Shown in pieces: positions 50,719 to 58,236 of a stretch of DNA of 64,000 nt. How positions within the stretch are numbered: the first letter of the stretch is position 1; each line of letters begins with the position of its first letter. Position numbers and translations under genes: made by a program. This DNA comes from Erythrobacter sp. Its GTDB lineage: Bacteria; Pseudomonadota; Alphaproteobacteria; Sphingomonadales; Sphingomonadaceae. Location of the stretch: contig JAMNXO010000003.1 of NCBI GenBank assembly GCA_023653115.1, positions 62,001-126,000 on the forward strand, in the 5' to 3' direction. The notes under the pieces were generated by a model. The model did no database searches, was not told the DNA's origin, and saw nothing but the letters and a program-made list of their open reading frames with translations.

Positions 50719-50997
50719 TCAGGCTTGGGCCAGCTGCCGTCCAAGGCGAACGTCAGCGTATTTCTTGATCTTTTTCGCTGCAATCAGCGGCACGATCACC
50801 GACAGCGCAATGCCGCCAAGCGAACACAAACCAAGCCAAATGACCGTCGCCGTTCCGCCGGACTGATAGATGCCGTAAAACACGGGAGCAGCCATGATCA
50901 GTCCCCGAATCTCGTTCAGGGCGACAAGACCGACACCTGCCTTGAGCAGGAAGCTGACAAGAAGGGAAAGGCGCTCGTTCATGCCCTTTAAGTGCAC
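50719..50997 (-). CDS. small membrane protein of unknown function
   Basis: A 92-aa product with two predicted membrane helices (LSLLVSFLLKAGVGLVAL and TVIWLGLCSLGGIALSVIVPLIAA) and a basic C-terminus (KKIKKYADVRLGRQ). No family is recognised. GTG 50997 has AAGG 6 nt upstream; ATG 50982 is an alternative start. It lies alone between tyrA (convergent) and plsC, with ~100-nt gaps on each side. Confidence 0.6.
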   Translation of the reverse strand: MHLKGMNERLSLLVSFLLKAGVGLVALNEIRGLIMAAPVFYGIYQSGGTATVIWLGLCSLGGIALSVIVPLIAAKKIKKYADVRLGRQLAQA

Positions 50998-51125
50998 GAG
51001 AAACCTTATCGATTGGTTGATATCGAGCTAGCGGATCGGCGCGCGCTTACAATTGGTCGCTGAAAGCCGCATTTTTCGCTGCCGATTGTGGCGGGAGGCT
51101 CAGGGTCACCTTCGGCCCGGCAATT

Positions 51126-51818
51126 CTACCCGTTCAGCACATTGATCGCCGCGTGCACCTTGGCCTCGACCTCCTTGCGCGGGAGGCCCGCTGGGATCGT
51201 TGCGCCGACCTTGTAGGTGATCCGCCCCCTCCGCTTGATCACATGGTGGTAGGCCTGCCCGCTATCCACCGCGATCGGCACCACCGGCAGCTTGAGCAGC
51301 TTGTAGAGACCCGCAAACCCCGCCTGCAGCGGCGGCTGTGTGCCCACCATCACGCGCGTGCCTTCGGGGAAGATCACCAAGGGGCGGCCCTCGTCCAGCC
51401 GCTGCTTGGCCAGCGACAGCATTTCGCGCAAGGTCTTCGCGCCCTTTTCGCGCGCCACCGGGATCAGGCCATAGGTCAGCGCCGAATAGCCCCAGCCCGG
51501 AATGCTGAACAACTCCTGCTTGGCGAACACCGCCGGGTGGGTGAACAGTCGCGGGGTGTCGATTGCCTCGAAAAAGCTTTCGTGCTTCACCGCGATCAGC
51601 ACCGGCCCTTCGGGCAGCACGCCATCAAGCACGACCTCGATGCCCAGCACATTCTGGGTGCACCACAAGTGCCAGCCGCCCCATTTCGCCACCACCGGCG
51701 CCAACCACACCTTGCGCGCAATGATCGCCACCACCGAGGCCGAGACCAGAAACACGCTGCCGCCATAGAACAGGGCGTAGAATGCAAGGCTGCGCAGGGC
51801 CGCGATGAGCGTTTTCAA
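51126..51818 (-). CDS. plsC: 1-acyl-sn-glycerol-3-phosphate acyltransferase
   Basis: Makes phosphatidic acid at the inner membrane. The 230-aa protein has an N-terminal hydrophobic segment (ALFYGGSVFLVSASVVAII), the catalytic His in VAVKHESFFEAIDT (an HX4E variant of HX4D), EFSIPGWGYSA-like context, VIFPEGTR for glycerol-phosphate binding and VVPIAVDSG. The start overlaps ydcF's stop by 4 nt; it ends the ftsE-ftsX-ydcF-plsC cluster. Confidence 0.9.
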   Translation of the reverse strand: MKTLIAALRSLAFYALFYGGSVFLVSASVVAIIARKVWLAPVVAKWGGWHLWCTQNVLGIEVVLDGVLPEGPVLIAVKHESFFEAIDTPRLFTHPAVFAKQELFSIPGWGYSALTYGLIPVAREKGAKTLREMLSLAKQRLDEGRPLVIFPEGTRVMVGTQPPLQAGFAGLYKLLKLPVVPIAVDSGQAYHHVIKRRGRITYKVGATIPAGLPRKEVEAKVHAAINVLNG

Positions 51819-52348
51819 AGGTCCGCCAGCCCTGCTGCACGGCTTGCGAGCAGCTTGTGATATTCGAGGAACAGCGTGCCGAGGTCGGGCCGCGAAGACA
51901 CCGCATCGCGGATCACGGTGACATGATCGGGCAGCGTTCGGTCAAGCTCGCCCGCGGCGCGGCGCATATGCCAGTCGGTCGTCACCAGTCGCAGCGAACG
52001 CACCTCGTTCTGCGCCACCCACTTGGCGGTTTCGGCGGCATTGGAGCGCGTGTCGACAGCGGAAAAGCCCAAGGTGACGCAGCATTCCATCGCTTCGGGC
52101 GAGACTCCGAATTCAGCGGCGAACTCGCCGGGCTTCACCTCGGGATCGACCCCGCTGACCAGCATCTTTGCCGCCAGCCGCTTGTCCAGCACCTCCAGCC
52201 CGCGCGCGATCCGCCCCGCGCCGCCGGTGGGGACAATCACCGCGTCGGTGGTCACAGCCGTTTCCGCCGGACGCGGCAGCGCGACCACGAACCACAGGAA
52301 GCCGATCGCCCAGGCCAGAAACATCAGGGAAAGCACACGCCGGATCAT
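51815..52348 (-). CDS. YdcF/DUF218 family membrane-anchored protein
   Basis: A 177-aa protein with an N-terminal membrane segment (VLSLMFLAWAIGFLWFVVAL) and a DUF218 domain: AVIVPTGGAGRIARGLEVL, KMLVSGVDP, NAAETAKWV, LVTTDWHMRRA. The family includes SanA/ElyC envelope factors of unclear biochemistry. ATG 52348 lies 8 nt after the ftsX stop, so it is in the ftsEX operon. Envelope role inferred from family and context. Confidence 0.88.
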   Translation of the reverse strand: MIRRVLSLMFLAWAIGFLWFVVALPRPAETAVTTDAVIVPTGGAGRIARGLEVLDKRLAAKMLVSGVDPEVKPGEFAAEFGVSPEAMECCVTLGFSAVDTRSNAAETAKWVAQNEVRSLRLVTTDWHMRRAAGELDRTLPDHVTVIRDAVSSRPDLGTLFLEYHKLLASRAAGLADL

Positions 52349-52356
52349 GACTACCC

Positions 52357-53295
52357 CTAGAGCATGTCCTTGAGCGCCAGCGCAATGGTCATGCGCGCGG
52401 TGGCGAGCGCCAGCAGCACGCCGATCACCGGCACAGCGGCGATCACCAGCCAATCGGCCATGCCCAGCCCGCCGCCGCCCGCCATGCCGCTATCAAGCGC
52501 GGCGAATTGCTGGCCCAGCAGCCACACCGCCGCCAGCCCCAGACCCGTGCCGACCGCCGCGCCGAAGGACGCCTCGCGCAGCACCGTGCCGAGGAAGATG
52601 CGGGTAATCTGGCGGTCTGTCCCGCCCAGCAGGTGCAGAATCTCGACCGTCTCGCGCGCCTGGCCCAGCGCATTGCGCGACGCCAGCCACACCGCCGCCG
52701 CGGTCGCCAGCGCGACAAGGCCGATCAGGCCCAGCGCCAGCCATTGCAACGCCGCGAGCGCGCGGTAGACCGGCCGCAGCCAGTCGCTCTGCGCATCGAC
52801 CCGTGCGCCGGGCACTGTGCCTTCGAGCGCGGCGGCCAGCTTGGCGATCTCAGCCGGCGATGCCCGGCGCACCAGCTCGACATCAACCAGCACCGGGATG
52901 GGCACATCGCCGCTCGTCGCCGCTGTGCCGAGCCAGGGTTCGAGCAGCGCGGCAAGCTCGCCTTCCGGCACCAGCCGCACCGCGCGCACCAGCGTCATGG
53001 CTTGCAGCACGGCGACCACCTCGGCCCCGCGCGCGGCGCGCAGATCGGGGTTGGGTTCGATCACCTGCACCGTTACCGCCGCAGCCAGATCGGCGCGGGC
53101 GTTATCGGCCAGATTGCGCAGCACGAGGCCGCCGGAAGCTGCAATCACCACCAGCGCGATCAGGATCGCGATCACCCACGGCATCAGCCCGCCCATCCGC
53201 GGCTGGGGCAGCAGGCGCGCGGCGCGTCTGGTTGCAGGCGCAGGAGCGGCGGCAGCCTCGTCCTCGGGCGCTTCGGGCAGCGGAGGGACGTTCAT
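52357..53295 (-). CDS. ftsX: cell division protein FtsX
   Basis: Membrane component of the FtsEX complex, which controls septal peptidoglycan hydrolysis. The 312-aa protein has a Pro/Ala-rich cytoplasmic N-terminus, a first helix (MPWVIAILIALVVIAASGGLVL), a ~120-residue periplasmic loop, then three helices (ALQWLALGLIGLVALATAAAVWL, FGAAVGTGLGLAAVWLLG, WLVIAAVPVIGVLLALATARMTI). It overlaps the ftsE stop by 4 nt. The sequence is divergent from E. coli FtsX, as usual in this group. Confidence 0.92.
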   Translation of the reverse strand: MNVPPLPEAPEDEAAAAPAPATRRAARLLPQPRMGGLMPWVIAILIALVVIAASGGLVLRNLADNARADLAAAVTVQVIEPNPDLRAARGAEVVAVLQAMTLVRAVRLVPEGELAALLEPWLGTAATSGDVPIPVLVDVELVRRASPAEIAKLAAALEGTVPGARVDAQSDWLRPVYRALAALQWLALGLIGLVALATAAAVWLASRNALGQARETVEILHLLGGTDRQITRIFLGTVLREASFGAAVGTGLGLAAVWLLGQQFAALDSGMAGGGGLGMADWLVIAAVPVIGVLLALATARMTIALALKDML

Positions 53296-54047
53296 GCGCC
53301 GCCCTCCCCGCCGGACGAGGCCCCCGGAGCTGACGATGGGCGCGGCGGATAGCGCAGCGCGCCGGTGGGATCGGACAGCTGGCCCTTGTTGAGCCGCATG
53401 ATCAGCGAATCAGGCACCTTCTTCAACAGGTGGACATCGTGGGTCGCCACCACCACCGTCGTGCCGACGCGGTTGTTGAGCGCCTCGAACAGACGCAGCA
53501 GCTTCAGCGCCATTTCGGGATCGACGTTGCCGGTCGGCTCGTCGGCGATCAGCATCTTGGGCCGCGCGATCACCGCGCGGGCGATGGCGACGCGCTGTTG
53601 CTCCCCGCCCGACAAGGTCGCCGGGATCGCCTGCGCGCGGTGCGCCAGGCCGACCCATTCGAGCATATCGGACACCGCCTTCACCACCCGTGCCTCGTCC
53701 GCGCCCGCCAACCGCAGCGGCAGCGCGACATTGTCGAAGGCGGTGAGGTGCGGCACCAGGCGGAAGTTCTGGAACACCACCCCCAGCCGCCGCCGCAGAT
53801 CGGGCAGGCGGGTGCGCGGCATCGTCATCAGATCCTGCCCGAACATCCGGATCGCCCCGCGCGAAGGCCGCTGGGCAAGGTAGAGCAGCTTCAGCAGGCT
53901 GGTCTTGCCCGCGCCGCTGGCACCGGTGAGAAAATAGAAGCTGCCCGGATAAAGCGTGAAGGACAGGTTGCTCAGCACCTCGGCATCGGTGCCGTAGCGC
54001 AGCCCGACATTGTCGAACTTCACATGTCCATCGAGGCGATCATTCAT
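53292..54047 (-). CDS. ftsE: cell division ATP-binding protein FtsE
   Basis: ABC ATPase partner of FtsX. Walker A GASGAGKTS, Q-loop VFQNFRLVPHLTAFDNVALPL, signature LSGGEQQRVAIARA, Walker B MLIADEPTGN and H-loop ATHD are all intact. ATG 54047 (MNDRLDGH) is preferred to the track start three codons earlier. The C-terminal ~20 residues are Pro/Ser/Gly-rich. It is the first gene of the ftsE-ftsX-ydcF-plsC run, divergent from the zinc-ribbon gene. Confidence 0.95.
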   Translation of the reverse strand: MNDRLDGHVKFDNVGLRYGTDAEVLSNLSFTLYPGSFYFLTGASGAGKTSLLKLLYLAQRPSRGAIRMFGQDLMTMPRTRLPDLRRRLGVVFQNFRLVPHLTAFDNVALPLRLAGADEARVVKAVSDMLEWVGLAHRAQAIPATLSGGEQQRVAIARAVIARPKMLIADEPTGNVDPEMALKLLRLFEALNNRVGTTVVVATHDVHLLKKVPDSLIMRLNKGQLSDPTGALRYPPRPSSAPGASSGGEGGA

Positions 54048-54201
54048 CCCGCGCACCTAACAGCGCGGCCGGAAGGGGGAAAGCCGAACATCGCATCTGC
54101 GCCTATAGTTAACCCCCAATGTGGAAAAAAGCGCCGATTTGGCCCCGTTTGGGGCAGCTGCTCTTGTGCGGGCCGGTGCGAGGACTATTGCCAAGCCTGA
54201 C

Positions 54202-55185
54202 ATGATCATCGCCTGCCCAGCCTGCAGTACCCGCTACGCCGTGCCGGATTCTGCCATCGGCAGCGAAGGCCGCACTGTGCGCTGCGCGAAGTGCAAGCAC
54301 AGCTGGTTCCAGGAACCGGCCGAGCTTGAGCTGCGCGACGCGCTTGAACAGGGCGCGCCCGAACCTGCGCCGACCCCGGCCCCGCCCGCTCCGCAGCCCA
54401 CGCCGGAGCCCACGCCCGTGCCGGAGCCCCGGCCGACCGCAGCTGCCCCGCCGCCTGCGCCGCCGCCGTCCGCGCCGACGGACGGCCCCTCGATCAATCA
54501 CTGGCGCACCGCCGAAGCCAGCGCCGCCGCCGGCAATCCGGACGAGCAGGCCACTATGGCCGTGCGCGCGCTGCGCATCGGCCTTGCGCAAAAGGGCCGC
54601 AGCGAAGAACCACCCGCCGCCGAAGCGCCCCCGCCGCTCATCGAAACTGCCGCGCCCGGGATGGACGAGCCCGAACCCCCGTTCGATGACGAGCCCGGCG
54701 AGGACGATGACCGCGCCTCGCAATTCGATTACCGCGCGCCTTTCACCCGGCGGCGCAACACGCTCAAGATGTGGACCATCGCGGCGGCGATCTTCGCCCT
54801 GCTGGCAACAGGCACTGTGGTTGCGGTCAATTATTCGGGCCTGCCCCTGCCCGACTGGCTGCCGCTGCAGCGCCCCACTTTCGGCATCGGCCAGCCCGGT
54901 CTCGAACTCAATTTCCCGCGCGAGGAACAGCGCAGCGAAACGCTCGAAAACGGCGAGAAGATCTTCCGCGTGCGCGGCACAATCAGCAACACCGCGCGCG
55001 AGACACTCAACGTGCCCAACCTGCTGGTGGTGTTCATCGACGCGCGCGAGCGCCCGGTGGGCGACTGGGTGGTCGTCCCGGCCAAGCGCGAGCTGGCCCC
55101 GGGCGAAAGCGTCAACGTGACCGAGGCAATCGCCAATATCCCGCCCGGCGCGGCGGTAGTCGATCTCGGCTGGGCACCCAACTGA
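54202..55185 (+). CDS. zinc-ribbon (MJ0042-type) membrane protein
   Basis: A 327-aa protein starting MIIACPACSTRYAVPDSAIG with the CxxC...CAKCKHSW zinc-finger of the MJ0042 family. A Pro/Ala-rich linker (~residues 50-120), a short helical stretch (TEASAAAGNPDEQATMAVRAL-like), one membrane helix (WTIAAAIFALLATGTVVAV) and a C-terminal DUF3426-like beta domain (FRVRGTISNTARETLNVPNLLVVFIDA) follow. Such proteins are widespread in alphaproteobacteria and functionally undefined. ATG 54202 avoids a non-family extension. Neighbour of ftsE, but divergent. Confidence 0.87.
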   Translation: MIIACPACSTRYAVPDSAIGSEGRTVRCAKCKHSWFQEPAELELRDALEQGAPEPAPTPAPPAPQPTPEPTPVPEPRPTAAAPPPAPPPSAPTDGPSINHWRTAEASAAAGNPDEQATMAVRALRIGLAQKGRSEEPPAAEAPPPLIETAAPGMDEPEPPFDDEPGEDDDRASQFDYRAPFTRRRNTLKMWTIAAAIFALLATGTVVAVNYSGLPLPDWLPLQRPTFGIGQPGLELNFPREEQRSETLENGEKIFRVRGTISNTARETLNVPNLLVVFIDARERPVGDWVVVPAKRELAPGESVNVTEAIANIPPGAAVVDLGWAPN

Positions 55186-55243
55186 CGCCGCATCGCCGCG
55201 GGCGACTTTTTCCGCCGCGCAGCCTTCCTGTCGTCAAATGCGC

Positions 55244-55272
55244 TTGCACGGGCCCGAACCCCTTGCTAGGGG
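55244..55272 (+). promoter_or_regulatory. promoter of tRNA-Leu
   Basis: CTTGCAC is followed by CTAGGGG with 17 nt between TTGCAC and TAGGGG, about 49 nt upstream of the tRNA. The same layout precedes tRNA-Lys (CTTGACC, CTAGGTG). Confidence 0.5.
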
Positions 55273-55321
55273 CGCGCTCCTACCGCGGGGCCAGCATCTG
55301 GTTGCCCCGAAAAACCCGAGT

Positions 55322-55408
55322 GCGGTCGTGGCGGAATTGGTAGACGCGCAACGTTGAGGTCGTTGTGGGCGAAAGCCCGTGGAAGTTCGAGTCTTCTCGA
55401 CCGCACCA
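55322..55408 (+). tRNA. trnL: tRNA-Leu (GAG anticodon)
   Basis: An 87-nt type II tRNA with CCA encoded. Acceptor GCGGTCG/CGACCGC, anticodon arm CAACG-TTGAGGT-CGTTG, long variable arm GTGGGCGAAAGCCCGT and T arm GGAAGTTCGAGTCTTCT are all clear. Anticodon GAG reads CUC/CUU. The 130-nt gap after it holds no ORF; CGGCAC...GTGCCG near 55420-55460 may form a weak hairpin. Confidence 0.97.
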
Positions 55409-55538
55409 AACTCCCCCCATCCCCATCCGGCACCCCGATCAGGCCCCTTCGTGCCGATGGGCAGGGCCAGGGCGCAATGGCGCGATACATAGCTTCGGCC
55501 TTGCGAATTTTTAATCGTGACAGGGCCATCTGGCCGGC

Positions 55539-57716
55539 GTGAACGATCCCGACCGCCTTGATGTCATCCGCAATCTGGGCCTCGAAACGAGCGCCGACCG
55601 TGCGCTGTTTTCGCGCACCACCGTGCTCGCCAGCACCATACTCGGCTGCCCTATCGCGCTGCTTTCGATTGTGGAGGAGGCGCGCCAGTGGTTCCTCGGG
55701 CGCACCGGAGTCGATCTCCACGAAACCCCGCGCGATGCCTCGTTCTGCGCGGTCTGCATCACCGGCGAGGGGCCGCTGCTGGTGACCGATGCCCGCGCCG
55801 ATCTGCGCTTCCGCGACAATCCGCTGGTTACCGGCGCCCCCTTCATCCGCTCCTATCTCGGCGTGCCGATCCGCGGCGAGGACGGCGTGCTGCTGGGCGC
55901 GCTGTGCGCCATCTCGCCCGAGCCCCACGCCTTCTGCAGCGATCAGATCGCCCCCTTGGCCATGCTCGCCGAACTGGCGGAGCAGAGCATCGCGCTCCAC
56001 GTCCGCACGCGCGAATTGAGCCTTGCCAATGCCGCTCTGAAGCAGACCTCGCAGATCTTCCGCCAGGCCGAACGCGCCACCAATGTCGGCTCGTGGCGGG
56101 TCGATATCGCCTCGCAGCGCCTGTTCTGGTCGGATCAGGTCTATGCCATCACCGGACTTGAAACCGGGCGCTCGGTCAGTGTCGAACAGGCGGTGACGCT
56201 ATACCAGCGCGACGATCAGGCGATGGTCAGTAGCGCGCTTGAAGAGACCATCGCGCTCGGCAAACCCTTCTCCTTTGAAACCAGCATCCGCCGCGGCGAT
56301 GGCGAGCGCCGCCGCATCCGGGTGGTGGGCGAGCGGATCGATGTTGATGGCCAGCCCGACAGTGTCGCCGGGATCATCCATGATTGCACCGAGGAGCATC
56401 TGCGCAACGCCGCGTTGAAGCGCGCGGCCGAGCATGACCGGCTGACCGGCCTGTTCAACCGCGCCAGCTTCGACCGCAAGCTCGCCGCCGCGATGCGGAT
56501 GGCCGACAGCGATCCGGTGATGGTCGCGCTGATCGATCTCGACGGGTTCAAGGACGTCAACGACACGCTCGGCCATCTGGTGGGCGACCGCGTGCTGGTG
56601 GCGATTGCCGAGCACCTCCACCAGCGCATCCGCCGCGGGATGTTTCTGGCGCGCTGGGGCGGCGACGAATTTGCGCTGCTGTTCCCGCCGGCGATGACGA
56701 TCGAGGAAGCCAGCGAGTTCCTGCGCAATCTGGTGGAAGAGCTTGATGAGGTGGTGGCGCTCGGCAGCAGCGCGCTCATCATCGGCGCAACCTGCGGCCT
56801 GGCGCGGATCGAGCAGCCGGGCAGCGGCGAGGAGATCATGCGCCGCGCCGATCTTGCACTCTATCGCGGCAAGGAACAGGGCTGCGGCGGCGTGGTGTGC
56901 TGGGATGCGCAGATCGAGGCGCGGCAGACCGAACGCCAGCGTGCCATCGCCCGCCTGCGCGCGGCGCTTAATGGCGGGCGCGCGGTGGCGGCCTATCAAC
57001 CCATCGTCGAGCTGGGCACCGGAAGGATCGTCTCGCTCGAGGCGCTGCTGCGCCTGCGTGACGAGGACGGCAGCCTGATCACCGCAAGCGAGATCTTTGC
57101 CGCCTTGCTCGATCCCGAACTGTCCCGCCGCGTCTCTCGCGCGATGCTCGATCAGGTGATGACCGACGGCCCGGCGATCCTCGCGCTGCTGGGGCCGGAA
57201 ACCCGGATCGGGCTCAATCTGTCCGAGGCCGATCTGCGCAGGAACGATTTCGTGCGGCACCTGATCGAGGTGGTAGATGACAGCGCGCTTACCCCGGCCA
57301 ATTTCACCATCGAGGTGACGGAAACCATGCTGCTCGATGCCGGAGGCCAGCTGCACGCCTCGCTGGCGATGCTTGATGCCTGCGGCTTTACCATCTGCCT
57401 CGATGATTTCGGCACCGGCTTTTCCTCGCTCACGCACCTGCGCCAGTTCCCGATCCACGAAGTCAAGATCGACCGCGACTTCATTGCCGGGATCGCCGAG
57501 GATCAGCAGTCGCGGCTGATCATCCAGGCGATCGTGCAGATGGGCCACGGGCTGGGCCTGCGGGTGGTGGTCGAAGGGGTCGAGACCGAAGAGCAGGAGG
57601 CCTTCCTGCGCACCATCGGCTGCGGCCATGTGCAGGGCTATCGCTATGGCCGCCCGGCGCTGATCCATGATCTGTGTGCGCAAATGGGCAGCGCGGCCCG
57701 GCGCCGCCGCGCCTGA
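55539..57716 (+). CDS. GAF-PAS-GGDEF-EAL cyclic-di-GMP signalling protein
   Basis: A 725-aa soluble protein. GAF (~15-160: FSRTTVLASTILGCPIALLSIVEE, YLGVPIRGEDGVLLGALCAI) is followed by PAS/PAC (~185-295). GGDEF (~300-460) has an intact GGDEF near residue 374 but the expected RxxD inhibitory site reads RGMF. The C-terminal EAL domain (~475-715) shows SLEALLRL, DDFGTGFSSLTHL, KIDRDFI and VVVEGVETEEQ, consistent with phosphodiesterase activity. GTG 55539 is the start. Whether it is a cyclase, an esterase or both cannot be told. The GAF ligand is unknown. Confidence 0.92.
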   Translation: MNDPDRLDVIRNLGLETSADRALFSRTTVLASTILGCPIALLSIVEEARQWFLGRTGVDLHETPRDASFCAVCITGEGPLLVTDARADLRFRDNPLVTGAPFIRSYLGVPIRGEDGVLLGALCAISPEPHAFCSDQIAPLAMLAELAEQSIALHVRTRELSLANAALKQTSQIFRQAERATNVGSWRVDIASQRLFWSDQVYAITGLETGRSVSVEQAVTLYQRDDQAMVSSALEETIALGKPFSFETSIRRGDGERRRIRVVGERIDVDGQPDSVAGIIHDCTEEHLRNAALKRAAEHDRLTGLFNRASFDRKLAAAMRMADSDPVMVALIDLDGFKDVNDTLGHLVGDRVLVAIAEHLHQRIRRGMFLARWGGDEFALLFPPAMTIEEASEFLRNLVEELDEVVALGSSALIIGATCGLARIEQPGSGEEIMRRADLALYRGKEQGCGGVVCWDAQIEARQTERQRAIARLRAALNGGRAVAAYQPIVELGTGRIVSLEALLRLRDEDGSLITASEIFAALLDPELSRRVSRAMLDQVMTDGPAILALLGPETRIGLNLSEADLRRNDFVRHLIEVVDDSALTPANFTIEVTETMLLDAGGQLHASLAMLDACGFTICLDDFGTGFSSLTHLRQFPIHEVKIDRDFIAGIAEDQQSRLIIQAIVQMGHGLGLRVVVEGVETEEQEAFLRTIGCGHVQGYRYGRPALIHDLCAQMGSAARRRRA

Positions 57717-57729
57717 CCGGACACCGCGC

Positions 57730-58236
57730 TCAACTGGCGAGCAGCATGTCCTGTGCCGCGTCACCAGCAGTGAAGATCAGGGTCGTGACGCCGGCGCCGC
57801 TGCCGATATTCACGCGGTTTTCCTGAAGCGCCCAGACATCGGTGAGGATCTGCGAATTGATCCGGATCGGCGTGCCTGCGCGGGCTGCGGGGAGTTCCTG
57901 ATAGACCCACAGGCTGCCGCCGGTGATCTCGCTGCCGACATAGGCGGGTACGGCAACCACGCCATCCACCGCCAGCACAAACCGCTGCGCGACGTAGCGA
58001 GCGAAGGCCTCGCGGCTCTCGGCGCTGCCGATGATATCGGGCGATTGGGCGCCCTGCACCCTGAGCGCGTGTTCGGCATCATGCACCGGCACCTGATGCA
58101 TGATCTCGATTGCCCCGCTGCGGGGATTGATCGCAACCGTGCTGATCGCGCGCTTCTGCTGGTGGGCAAGCGCCGGTGCAGCAAGCACGGCGGCCAGCGC
58201 CGCCGCCCCTGCCAGCACCGCGCGGCGCGCGATCAC
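57730..58236 (-). CDS. DUF6702 family exported protein
   Basis: A 168-aa protein with a twin-arginine-like/Sec signal (MIARRAVLAGAAALAAVLAAPALA), then AHQQKRAISTVAINPRSGAIEIMHQVPVHDAEHAL, the hallmark of DUF6702, and a beta-rich remainder (VNIGSGAGVTTLIFTAGDA). Function is unknown. Its ATG overlaps the M1 peptidase stop by 4 nt; DUF6702-M1 pairs are common in related genomes, suggesting a shared task. Confidence 0.82.
   Translation of the reverse strand: MIARRAVLAGAAALAAVLAAPALAHQQKRAISTVAINPRSGAIEIMHQVPVHDAEHALRVQGAQSPDIIGSAESREAFARYVAQRFVLAVDGVVAVPAYVGSEITGGSLWVYQELPAARAGTPIRINSQILTDVWALQENRVNIGSGAGVTTLIFTAGDAAQDMLLAS

Noticed and set aside
55322-55408. tRNA-Leu as an integration site for a mobile element
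   Set aside because: No integrase, no duplicated tRNA 3' end and no change in gene type downstream.
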